DNA of 64,000 nt from NCBI GenBank assembly GCA_963675135.1, contig OY776128.1, positions 62,001-126,000 on the forward strand, written 5' to 3'. The stretch comes from Galeopsis tetrahit. Its lineage: Eukaryota; Streptophyta; Magnoliopsida; Lamiales; Lamiaceae. Of this stretch, positions 31,800-42,079 are shown piece after piece; the stretch's first letter is position 1, and each line of letters begins with the position of its first letter. The translations under genes and the position numbers were made by a program. Below the pieces are notes generated by a model. That model saw only the letters and a list, made by a program, of their open reading frames with translations, had not been told where the DNA came from and did not search any database.

Positions 31800-32726
31800 A
31801 TACAAGATTGTCGCTTCTCCTCTAAATCTTTTCAATCTCCTGACATCACTCTTCTCCCTTCCCTAATTTCTCCCTTTCCTTCTCATCCATACATTCTTAC
31901 CATAATAATTATTAAGTGTTTTGTGGTGCTTTAATTAAATTAAATAGGAATGTTTTGTTGTGTTTTAATTAAATAAAGGAGAAGAAAAGGGCGCAATTAT
32001 TATTATTATTAGGTAAACCTTAGAAGTAGCTTTTGAAGCTTAGCAAGATATCATATTGAACATACATGTTAAGATCAGACAAAAAATATAGCTTACATCT
32101 AGGAATCAAAATCCTGACGTACCTAACAGAGGAAGCTTCAAGATTGTCATTCACCCATCTAAAATATAAGGAGTATCAAACTTCAAACTTGATCAATTCA
32201 CCACAAAACTACAATTCATAATTATTGAATAATCCCCGCATAATTTCCTATATAACTAAGTATTTGGTAACTAAACACAGTTTCACACACTATTAAAAAT
32301 TAGAAACATCTAAACAGAAGGTCTGCATTCAAATGTATTCAAGTTTGATAAGTTGCAACACTCATCAAAGCACAAAAGAGAGCATTTACAGATAAATAAA
32401 GGACTTCAGTAAACAAGCAGAAAACACACTAGCAATCTATTCGAATAAGAGGTCTGAACAAGAATGCCATTCTTTTGGCACACAATGTGCTTATTCATGA
32501 TTTATTTATGTATTATTCATCACTCTAGATTCAAGCTGATAACTTTCACAAATGATCTCTGATCGAAGAAGAGAGGGCAAGACTTGTTCAGACGTTAATC
32601 GAAAGATGAACAACAAGCAGCACACAGATCTCTTCTCCCCACTCCCAATCAGCAACAATAAATGATGTCACAGACCACAATTAATTAAGGACACAACAAA
32701 CTTGTTGACTACAATCCCAGCCATGA
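31800..32726. other. Intergenic region between SKS and Pur-alpha genes
   Basis: This holds the distal SKS promoter and the Pur-alpha 3' untranslated region. I see no repeat with clear ends and no coding sequence in it. Confidence 0.5.
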
Positions 32727-35155
32727 TCACCTTTGAGGAGGATCCACTGTCCTAACATTTGCACCAGTCATACCCTCAATTCTATCTTTAGTAATCTCCA
32801 CAAAGTGACCCACCATTTCATGGAACTGCTTCAGGCCGGACAGCGGGAGAATTATGGATGATCGATCTGAACCCGTGACCTGCAATTTCTTATATTAGGA
32901 AAACATACTCAATTTTACTATAGTATTAAAAAAATCCAACGCTTACCTCAGATATTCTCAAGAAGTGACCTCTGTTGTTGCTGCCAAGATCAAAGAAGAA
33001 TTTCTTTTGATCAGCTCTTATCACTTTTGAGACTCCCAAATTACTCAAGTCATCGGGTGGTGGCAGATCAGAAGAGCGATCAACATTCAAGTCAGCTGCT
33101 GGGGCAGGTTGCGAGCTATGACTGGATATAAAACCAGCCCCCACGTCATCTGAAAGCCCAACAAGCCGTTCTGGGGCTTCAGAGGTCTGCTGATGCTTGC
33201 ACATGAACATTTGCTTTCTGAGGCAATTGAATGGTAACTAGGACTAGATGATGAATGAATGATTCAATATATTACCTGATTGGGCAGGATGAAAAGTCCT
33301 GATGCTTCATTAATTTCACCCAAGATATTTCTGAAGGCTGCCCATCCTTCATCACGAGCACTTCCTGCTGGGACAATAATAGTACTGCGGTTTCGACTGA
33401 CAGAAGCTTCAGATATCTGCATTCATAATTATTATCAGTGGACATAAAAGCTTTAGATGTAATTCATTTAATTAAACTAGAAAAACATTAACATTTTCTC
33501 CACAAGGATTAACATAGATAATACAGTCTATTGCCACTGGAAGTTTCACCATAGTCAATAAATGCTTCTCGTAAACGAGCTTAACAAACATATAGAACAG
33601 ATAAAAGCAAATGACACAGGAAGTGGCAGACAACTTAGTTAAATAATCATCTTACCAAATTCACATTACAGCACAACAATCAATAAAATCGTATTTCGAG
33701 AATCTCGAAATAAGTAATACAGTATCATGTATCAATCTTATCTTGTTCACAAATAGTCAAATATCATAAGATTAGATGACAAAAATCTTGTAACTCAAAC
33801 ATAAAATGCATTAGCAAATGCATAATGTGTTTTGTTTTATATTGGAAAACTAGAATTGTGAGTTGGATAACAAAACTATAAATTAATTACCTGCATTCAT
33901 TTCTCTGATTATTTTTTCTGAAGCCTGGTCTGCAGACCTAAAAGAAGATGCTCGTTTATTATTACGGACATCTTTTACTGAATCATACTCCCTCTGTCCC
34001 ACAATTATTTGCATACTTGTCTTATTCGTCTGTCCCACAATAGTTTGCACACCAAAAAAAAAAAAAAACTCCTCCATAAATTTCACCCTCACAATATTCA
34101 CATATTTACACAAAATGTCATTACTTTTACACTCAATCCAATCAATTTATTTACTTTATTTATAAAAATTTACAAAATTACTACTCAACACACTCCACTC
34201 ATTACACTTTTTTCTTAGTTTGTGTGCAAAAAATGTGGTGCAAACAATTGTGGGACAAAGGGAGTATTACTGATATATCAGGGTTCAGTGGTTCAGACTT
34301 AGAAAATGTTGTATCTATTTTCATCATCAATTACATAAATAGATAGTTTCTACAGTACTCAGTGGGTTCTTTTCTAGAACTGTAAAGGAATGCAGTTATG
34401 CAGTTTCAGTCAATGGATTGCAAGTAGTACCAAATACCAAAGAAACCTAAACTTCAACAGCTTGAGCGCCTAAACCAAATAATTAAAAAAATTAAAAATT
34501 GCTGCGAATTTTGCAGTTTCAGTCAATGGATTGCAAGTAGTACCAAATATCAAAGAAACCTAAACTTCTAACAGCTTGAGCACCTAAACCAAATAATTTT
34601 AAAAAAAATTGCTGCGGTATAACCAAAAACCTTCAAATCCACAGGTTCATGTTCTAGCAAGAGGCAGTAACTAATTATAACTCAGCAAAGCAAAACTTCA
34701 AAGGCACGCATTGAAAACAAGAAAAATGAGCAACTAACTTTGAGGAAGCGTCCCCTTCTGTTCTCCCCAACATCAAAATAGAAAACCTGCAAGCAGATAT
34801 CAACAAACACTTAACGCATGGAACAAAATAGAGAAGGGTTATATGATTATCAGTAGGTGCGTGGTTGTATCAAAGGTGCCTTGGTATCAAGCTGGAGCTC
34901 TTTGCTAAAGACATCTTGTTCATCGGGATTGACATAGTAATTGAAGAGATCGAGGAACCAGGCGATGCCGTTGGAGGGTACTATGATGGTGGACCTTGTC
35001 GCCGAAGTCTTTTCAGAGATCTTGAGGTAGCGCCCTCGGGGATTCTCCTTGAGGTCGAAGTAGAATAGCTTGTGCTCCACCTGCAATGTTTTGCATAGCA
35101 ATTCCACATCATTCCCGCCGCCACCGCCGCCGCCGCCAGAAGAGTTCCCCTCCAT
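32727..35155 (-). CDS. PURA1: Transcription factor Pur-alpha 1
   Basis: Five exons, 5' to 3': 35155-34880, 34786-34739, 33416-33276, 33189-32947, 32879-32727; 286 aa. A Gly-rich N-terminus is followed by three PUR repeats (about 17-79, 84-150, 207-270), each with the Phe-Asp-(Leu/Val) ... Arg-Gly-(Arg/His)-(Tyr/Phe)-Leu-(Lys/Arg)-(Ile/Val)-Ser-Glu signature. The C-terminus TVDPPQR is the plant ending. Pur-alpha binds purine-rich single-stranded DNA and RNA and, in plants, telo-box promoters of ribosomal and elongation-factor genes. Intron 1 apparently uses a GC donor (AAG|GCACCT), which is weaker than the other two seen here. Exon 4 begins at a CAGCAG acceptor, so residue Gln156 may be included or skipped. 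Intron 2 (1.3 kb) carries a Stowaway MITE and a tandem repeat. Confidence 0.93.
33988..34264. mobile_element. Stowaway-like MITE in Pur-alpha intron 2
   Basis: The ends CTCCCTCTGTCCCACAATTA and ACAATTGTGGGACAAAGGGAG are inverted repeats flanked by TA (33986-33987 and 34265-34266). As in the copy at 15909, part of the left end (CTGTCCCACAATAGTTTGCA, 34030) is repeated inside. Confidence 0.83.
34400..34616. repeat. Tandem duplication of 113 bp in Pur-alpha intron 2
   Basis: GCAGTTTCAGTCAATGGATT starts both copies (34400 and 34513). The copies differ by a few substitutions and small indels up to the closing ATTGCTGCG. It is noncoding. Confidence 0.85.
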
Positions 35156-35338
35156 CTGTAACAGTACCGATAACCAGAAACTTTTTACTCCAACCGCAAG
35201 TCCAGTCCAGCAAACAATAATCAGATACAGATTGTGACACTAAAGCATCGGGCGGCCACCGTAGAATCAACAATTTAGAAATTGGCGACGGGATCAAATG
35301 GAGCGGCGACACTGGTAATCTAATTCATCTCGGTTTGG

Positions 35339-35347
35339 TTAGGGTTT
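35339..35347 (-). promoter_or_regulatory. Telo-box AAACCCTAA upstream of Pur-alpha
   Basis: The minus strand reads CAAAACCCTAACC, 184-192 bp before the Pur-alpha ATG and probably near its transcription start. Telo-boxes are bound by plant Pur-alpha in other promoters, so self-regulation is possible. Confidence 0.65.
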
Positions 35348-35527
35348 TGAAGTAAAAATGATGCGAGGAAAACTGAATTTGTGTTGGTTTGTAATTTGTA
35401 TATAGTCGGTCAGCGTTTTCTAAATTTGTCGAAGGATTGCAGCTTACCGCACCTGACCTATATTAGTCCGTTTCACACTTTTAAATTGGAAAAAACATAC
35501 AATTAAAACACCCTTCACAATACAATA

Positions 35528-35784
35528 CTCTCTCCTTTCCGTGATTACTTGCACACTTTTTTTATTCGAACGTCCTAAAATTACTTGCACACTCTTAATA
35601 GGAAAACACTCCTCAAAATTAATAACCTCACAACATCGTTTTATTTTCATATTTGTCACTCTTTTTTTCCATACATTTCACTTTACACATCATCAAAATT
35701 ACCTAAAACACCCCTCATTTATCTTACATCATCAATCACTAAATCCATTTTTCTTAAACAACGTGTTTCAAAAATGCTACGGAG
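35528..35784. mobile_element. Degenerate Stowaway-like MITE
   Basis: The left end CTCTCTCCTTTCCGTGATTA follows TA. The right end GCTACGGAG is followed by TA, but the inner part of the right repeat is lost. The CTTGCACAC motif is repeated twice near the left end as in other members. The boundaries are approximate. Confidence 0.5.
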
Positions 35785-35833
35785 TATTGTAGTTAGGCCC
35801 ACATTATTGATAGAGATTTTTAAATTATATTCA

Positions 35834-36250
35834 GTGGGTGTTTGGAAACAAAACTATGTGTTTAAAAGCACTTTTTTTTAAATAGAATCACTTTTAAAGT
35901 GTTTGTAAACACAAGTAAGTGATTAAATTAATTACTTAAAAGCATTTTTAGTCAAGCACCTCTCCCCATGCTTCTAACAACTTTTAAGTGCTTCTAATCA
36001 TTACACTCACTAATTTTACAATTTTGCCCTCACAATTTAAATAATATTTTATTTTTACCAATTATTTATTCAAATGTAATAAGGGTGTTTTTTGTAAAAT
36101 TATAAAAAAAGTGATTTGAATGACATACACCACAACATTTAAAAAATTGATTAGAAGTGCTTATTTTTAAAACACTATCTACTTTCAATTTTACTACAAA
36201 AATCAACTTTAATCACTTTAAATTAACTACAATTGTTTACAAACACACCC
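35834..36250. mobile_element. MITE with GTGGGTGTTTGGAAACA ends, TCA flanks
   Basis: The ends GTGGGTGTTTGGAAACA and TGTTTACAAACACACCC are inverted repeats, and TCA stands on both sides (35831-35833 and 36251-36253). The interior has AAAAGCACTTTT-type units in both orientations. A 3-bp duplication suggests a Harbinger-like origin, although TCA is not the usual TWA. Confidence 0.6.
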
Positions 36251-36252
36251 TC

Positions 36253-37325
36253 AAAGTTGTGAAGATTAGTCCAATGTAAATTATTTTTCAGATTATATTT
36301 TATATTTGTTTTTTTATAAAATTTGGTTTGTTACTATTTATACAAGAAACATCATGTATATATATACGATTTTCCGTGCATCATAGTTATTATTGGTGCA
36401 TCAAAATATGTTATTTATATATTCTCTACATGATCAGATCATAAGCCTGATTTTTCGTCTACCGCCTTTCTTTTTTTTCTCCGTCTATGAGCAATTGTCC
36501 ACTCATCCACTTTAAATGGCTTCAATTGATCGTTCTCTAACTCTCTTCGTCCCTCCTCTCTACCTCTCTTTACGACAATGACTTCAAAAAAAAAGTTTAT
36601 TCTCTCTTTTACATTTTATGTAGACTCCCCCAATTCCTACGAAGTTATCTCCTCTTCTAAAGAAAAATAAAATATGTTTAATCTCAAACATGCTACTTAT
36701 CCAATAATTCTTTTTTTTTTTACCCATATTCACGTCCCCACCCCCTCTGTCCTCCTCTTCTCCTTTGTTGTCAGGACAAGTTGTCATCTTCTCTCGTGTT
36801 CTCCCATCAACCGCAGTGAAGTCCAATTTCTAACGAGCATATATTTTTTATTTTACTTTTTCAATCTTTTTTTTTCATTTATCGTGTCTCGTGTTATTCA
36901 ATCGAAGGACAAGTTATCATCATTCTCTTCTTCCTTGTCATTTTTATTATCCCCCTCCTCATTATTATCCTTGGCCCACTCCACATTCTCATGATATTTA
37001 TCTAATCTTCTTCGTTGTCACGTATCTTGTACAAGATATTGATTTCTTTTGTTCCAAAGTTGTTTGTATCTTACGGATATTGTATCTATATTCAAACTGT
37101 GAAGATTAACAAAATTATTTAAAGGAGTATGAAGAAAATTAGTCAAGATATTGTAGATTATTTTCAGATTATATTTTATATTTATTTTCTTATAATATTT
37201 AATTTGGTACTACATGTACAAGAAACATCATGTATATATACATGGTCACATCAATAAAATTATGTGTGCGTTACAATTATTATTGGTGCACCAAAATATG
37301 TTATTTGTGTTTTCTCTATAATTAT
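36253..37325. repeat. Direct duplication of a 190-bp segment, about 850 bp apart
   Basis: TGTGAAGATTA, TTTTCAGATTATATTTTATA, ACAAGAAACATCATGTATAT and CAAAATATGTTATTTGTG/ATATG recur in the same order at 36253-36430 and 37097-37322. GGACAAGTTGTCATC (36774) and GGACAAGTTATCATC (36907) are a second, shorter pair. It is noncoding, very AT-rich and pyrimidine-rich in between. Confidence 0.65.
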
Positions 37326-37882
37326 TATCTAAATCATTTATCATTACACTAATTAAAACTCAAATTAAAAATTCAATACTCAAATTAAAAACTCTTAGCC
37401 CAAACTAAAAAACACAAAACTCAAATCAAACCATAACCCTTTCTTACTCTAAATTTAATGGTTATTTTATAGTTATTTGTTTACAATAGTGAAGGATTCT
37501 AAAGTTTTTAATAATGTTGTTGGATTCTGAGGGTTATTTTCCATGATTATATGTTTACAATATTTATTGATTCTGAAATTTTAAGCTTATAATGCTTGAT
37601 ACGAGGTTTTGATGTTGTTTTGGATTTTAAAATTTCAATTTTGTTGTTTAAAGGTTGGAATGATTAACTTTAATCATAAAGTTAATCACCCACCATTTGA
37701 CATGAATGAAAGGAAACTAATATCATTTATTTATTTCTAAAACAAAAGCAAGACCATAGCAGAAGTAAATAAATCTCTCTCCAATCGTGAGAAGAGTGAG
37801 AACTAGCAGCCCATCTTGCCACACTGTCCGCTGATGTATTCCTAGTCCTAGGGATATATAAGACTTTGCACACTACAAAATC

Positions 37883-39047
37883 TTACATCATCTTTCGAAT
37901 CCGCTCCAGAATAAAACCTCCAGAACTCCATACCTTTTGGTTTTTATCAATCATTCGCACCACATCCAAAGAATCAGAATAGAGTTCCACCTTTGCCACT
38001 CCATCCTCCCTACACCACTTGATGCCTTCTTCTATGGCCCTCAATTCTGCCCCCACCACGCTTCCCGGATGCTCAATAGCTCTGCCTCTAGCGGCATAAA
38101 TGATCCCATCTGGTTTTCCCATTACTACCCCAATGCCGAATTTATTCCCGTCTTCGTTAAAAGCCGCATTCACTTTCATCTTAAAACATTCTGGTTGTGG
38201 TGGTTCTCCCAATGCTTCCTCGTTGTTTTGCTGTCCCCTGTCTTCACTCTCTTTGATTGAAAATCTTTGAGGAAATTCAAAGTCCAGTGCAAATTTGAAA
38301 AACCATTTCCTCGGCCCCTTCCTTCCCTCCGATCCTTAGTCGTATCATGAAGCATATGACACATTTCCTTCCATACTCCCCATGCCAACGTAACCACTTT
38401 CTCAATCTCTCCTCCCTCCAGCTCTGCATCTATCTTTCGAAGAAGCTCCCCCGTAGTTAGCATATCCCCCCTTTAAGTATTGGCCACCACCCATGATCTT
38501 TCCAAACTAACTTTACGGTTCTACAAAAGAACAAGACATGTGTGGTGGTAGCCTTCTCAGTTCCACACAAAGAACAAGTGCCTGATACTGGCACGTGGTG
38601 TGCTTCCAAATTGCCTTCCGTGGCCAGAATGTCCCAAGCCACCCTCCACCAGAAAATTTTAACTTTCGGGGCACAAATATTTCCAGATTTTTGTCCATGC
38701 TTCCCTTTGTGCTTTCCCATTATAAACCGATTCACCTTGGTTTTTCTGCACCTCCACATCCCTGCCTTGCCAATATCCCGACTTGACGGAGTACGTTCCC
38801 CTTTTGCTTGGTTTCCAAAAAACGGAATCATGCATCTCTTTCCCTCCTATAGGCGTATTCAAAATTGTCATTGCTTCAAATGGGTAAAACGCTTGTGTCA
38901 CCAGGTCCAATCCCACCTGTCTGCCTCATTAATGAACCGACTAACTAGGGAACAACTCGTTACTCTTGATAGAATCCTACCACCTGCAATTTCCGGCACC
39001 CACTTGTCCCGAAAAATCCTCACTGAGTACTCGCACCAAAAATAATG
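37883..39047 (-). pseudogene. LINE (L1-type) 3' end: zf-RVT and RNase H remnant, frameshifted
   Basis: The minus-strand reading begins with a FRDKWVP-like motif near 39030. It continues through a reverse-transcriptase zinc-binding domain (KVKIFWWRVAWDILA, then CSLCGTEKATTTHVLFFC near 38580), and ends with an RNase H-like domain at 38212-37883 (KMKVNAAFNEDG, AELRAIEEGIKWC, YSDSLDVVRMI). The parts lie in at least three frames, with shifts near 38680 and 38460 and between 38260 and 38170, so it is dead. The reverse transcriptase core and endonuclease are absent. Confidence 0.82.
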
Positions 39048-39170
39048 GAATGGGGTGAGTAATTAGAGAACCACTCGCCACTCTTGGTAGAATCCTACCA
39101 CCTGCAATTCCCGACACTCACTTTTAAAATATGTGTCCTTCTACAGTTAAAGATTATTATGGAATGGGGT
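38938..39170. repeat. Tandem duplication of about 116 bp at the LINE fragment's 5' edge
   Basis: GATAGAATCCTACCACCTGC/GGTAGAATCCTACCACCTGC and TAATGGAATGGGGTGA/TTATGGAATGGGGTGA occur twice with a spacing of about 116 bp. One copy belongs to the LINE coding remnant; the other extends beyond it, so the duplication followed insertion. Confidence 0.7.
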
Positions 39171-39438
39171 GACTACTAGATTATGTATGTATAGAAAAAT
39201 TGTATTATTCAAATAAAATAAGATTGTAAAGCCTCAATAATATAATATCATGAACACTTGTACATACTATTGTTTTACGATCCGTTTGGTAGCCATTTTT
39301 CTTATTTTGAGATTAGCCTAGTCATCTAACTAGGTGTGAGTGTATGACTAAAGATGTGTTTGAAGTTAAGTTATTAATTTTATCATTTTTCTTTACATTT
39401 CATCTTTTCAAATCTCTCGATTTTTTTTTCTATTTTCC

Positions 39439-39654
39439 TCAAAACATGTATAAACAATAAATGAGTAACTTAAATAGTAGTACATCAGTATCTAAATTGT
39501 CCCCTTTATTATAGTAGATGGCAGTTGATTCCCAAACTTTGAGACCATGCTTATCTAAGTCATTTGTTGACAACCAATTTGTAACATCTCTATCCACAAC
39601 CCTTAAAAAAAATCTCTTTTTATAAACCTTTTCAAAATTTAAATTCAATGTCAA
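39439..39654 (-). other. Unrecognised 71-codon open frame, coding-like composition
   Basis: The frame reads with balanced residues (for example RVVDRDVTNWLSTNDLDKHG) rather than the Lys/Asn/Phe-rich text usual for this AT-rich DNA. It ends in a hydrophobic stretch. I could not assign it to a family. It may be a fragment of a cellular gene or retroelement. There is no evidence of expression. Confidence 0.3.
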
Positions 39655-40254
39655 GATCCATCATTATTGTGCCATTTGTGAACTTGTCCTCAACCATTCT
39701 TAGCATTCTTGTTAGTCAATTTTTATATGATTTGAAGCAATTCTAGTGTATACAAACCATATGGGAATATATTGTGTTTCAATTGCATAAAAAATTTGGG
39801 ATTTGAATGTTAAAAACGTAATTTACGCACCGAATTTTTTTGGGTATACGTTGTGTTCGGCGGTAAACGCGGTCGTACACAAAACTAAATGCGCAACTCG
39901 TTCAGTTGTATGCAAAGCTAGGTGCACGACCTATACATCCATTCAACTGAATGATCATGCATTGTAACACATTAATTTGTTCAGTCTCTAGTTCATGCAT
40001 TGTAACATAACCATTTGACCAAAAGTTCATAATATTATAATCCTCGATAATATATTAATAATAATATTATTCTTTAATTACAAATAATTTAATAGTAAAA
40101 AAAATCTTATTAAAAAATAAAAAATCATTCTCATTTGAAATGTTCATTTATATGGAGTAAATGATAAAAACAATATAATCATTAATAATACAAATATAGG
40201 AGTATATATTAGTAATAATAACTCTTCTGGAGTTTCAATAAAAATAATATTCCC

Positions 40255-40470
40255 TCACTCCAATTTTATTATGCCCACTTCTTTTGGCACGGTTTTAATG
40301 AATATTGATTAGTTTATTCATAAAGTAGATAAGTTTAGGGTATGATGAGATATTGTGGGGTCCATTTATAAATAAATGATTGTTTATAAATAAAGTGAAT
40401 GACAAAGTGGGTAAATAAGTGATGGTAGGATGGTGATGATAAAATATTATGAATAGTATTGTTTATTAAC
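40255..40470. repeat. Stowaway-like remnant
   Basis: CTCACTCCAATTTTATTATG and GGTATGATGAGATATTGTGGGGTCCA resemble one half and the interior of Stowaway-type elements in this window (compare the region near 58840). The right terminal repeat is missing. Confidence 0.4.
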
Positions 40471-40768
40471 AATAATCAATAATAATTTCAATATTCAATA
40501 ATCATAATACTAATTTAAAATAGATTTCATTACATGTACCCATCATGCCCTTAATTTTTCTACATAAAATCATCTTTTAAAATTTGTACAAGTTTTTGTT
40601 GTCGGAACTAATTCTAAGCTTATTATCAAGATTGAGTGATGATAAGACGGAGGAGTTTGGAATAATCGAGATGCCAATATCATGGAGCACACTATTACTA
40701 GATCGCCGAGAAATTTTCCTATACTGTGTACGTGGATTGAACTTCCGTCTTGTGTAGAAGACCTTCCT

Positions 40769-41567
40769 TTTTTTTTTATCGAGCAACAAAAACATATATT
40801 GCAAATCAACTTGGCATAAGATATGCCTTCACAGATTGTCTACATTGGAAATAAAATGAAAATGCACAAAAATAGAAAATAATAAGAGTAGTTCACGTTC
40901 TTGTTTCGAGAAAAATGGTAAAGAAAGGGTTGATGAGCCAATCTGCATATGTCATTACCTTTCTCAGAATGTTCTTCACCTTCGCCCAGCTCCATAGATT
41001 TCCTTTAATTTCGTCCATCACCTTGGTGCTATTCCACTCCTCATTCTCGAATACCAGTCTATTCATGTTCTTCCAAATAACCCAAACTATGCATATCCAA
41101 GTCCCCACCACTATTTTTCTACTGATTCCACTGGGGGCTAGTTCCGAAAAATGATATAAATGTTCTTTTATACTTACTTGTAGTGCCGTCGAAACTTGCA
41201 TCCAGTTTAATACCTCTGTCCATATGGCACACGTGAACCTGCATTCGAAGAAGACGTGTGTAGCCGTTTCCAGTTCGTCTCCGCATACCTGGCATTTAGC
41301 TCGGTTCTCCTCTGTAATTATCTTTCTCCGTTTTAGGTTGTCTCTTGTGGGCAGTCGATCCAGTAGTGTTCTCCACGCCGTTGCCTTTGCTTTTATTGGT
41401 GCTATGCTGCTCCATAACAGGTCAAAACATCGCTCCTCTCGGTTCTCCATGTCCCCATTGCTGTCCTTTGGTAGCCGCATGAGTTGGTATGCATTTTCAA
41501 CTCTATATATGGCCATCCGAATTTGCCTTCCACCTCCATCTATCCGTAGTGTCCGTCCGTAGTTCAT
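40769..41567 (-). mobile_element. 5'-truncated L1-type LINE with 8-bp target duplication
   Basis: A minus-strand frame of 224 codons (41567-40893) covers a reverse-transcriptase zinc-binding domain: CFDLLWSSIAPIKAKATAWR, CQVCGDELETATHVFFECRF, then GTWICIVWVIWKNMNRLVF. It is followed by a 3' tail GTTGCTCGATAAAAAAAAAA typical of plant L1. ACCTTCCT flanks both ends on the plus strand (40761-40768 and 41568-41575). The reading frame is intact, so the insertion is fairly young, but it is truncated and cannot move by itself. Confidence 0.85.
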
Positions 41568-42079
41568 ACCTTCCTAATTTATCGATGCAAGTCTTTTAAA
41601 AAAATGTGCAAGTTTTTGTAGACGTTACTAGGTAGCATCCCTTATATTACTAATTCTAAAAAAAAATTCGACTGCTCACTAAATGTCTCCATTCTATAGT
41701 CTCTTAAATTCTATAGTCTTAATATTTTTAAAATTTTAAAATTATTTTCTCACCCCACTCTAACTTCTCTCTTTTCCATCTTTTTTTTTATATAATTTAA
41801 ATTTCAATTTAAATTATTTTTTTATTTGATTTTATTTTCAATAAAATAAATAAAATTATATATGTTTACATTAAAAAAATTCTCTTAAATTTTAATAAAG
41901 AATTTTTATTTTCATAATCTCGTACTAGTATATCATAATATTCCGGACGCGACTCACTGTGTTAGGGTACTTACCCCAAAACCTTCCCGCCCATACAGAA
42001 GCACCGTAACATAACAGGGGCCTCTCTCTTCTCATTCTCCAGTTAATTTTACACTACAACACACCGTCGATTGTACTCA

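Noticed and set aside
31571..31801. Upstream extension of the second SKS frame by 77 codons
   Set aside because: It would translate the poly(A) leader as a Lys run and put the signal peptide inside the protein. The inner ATG matches the paralogue.
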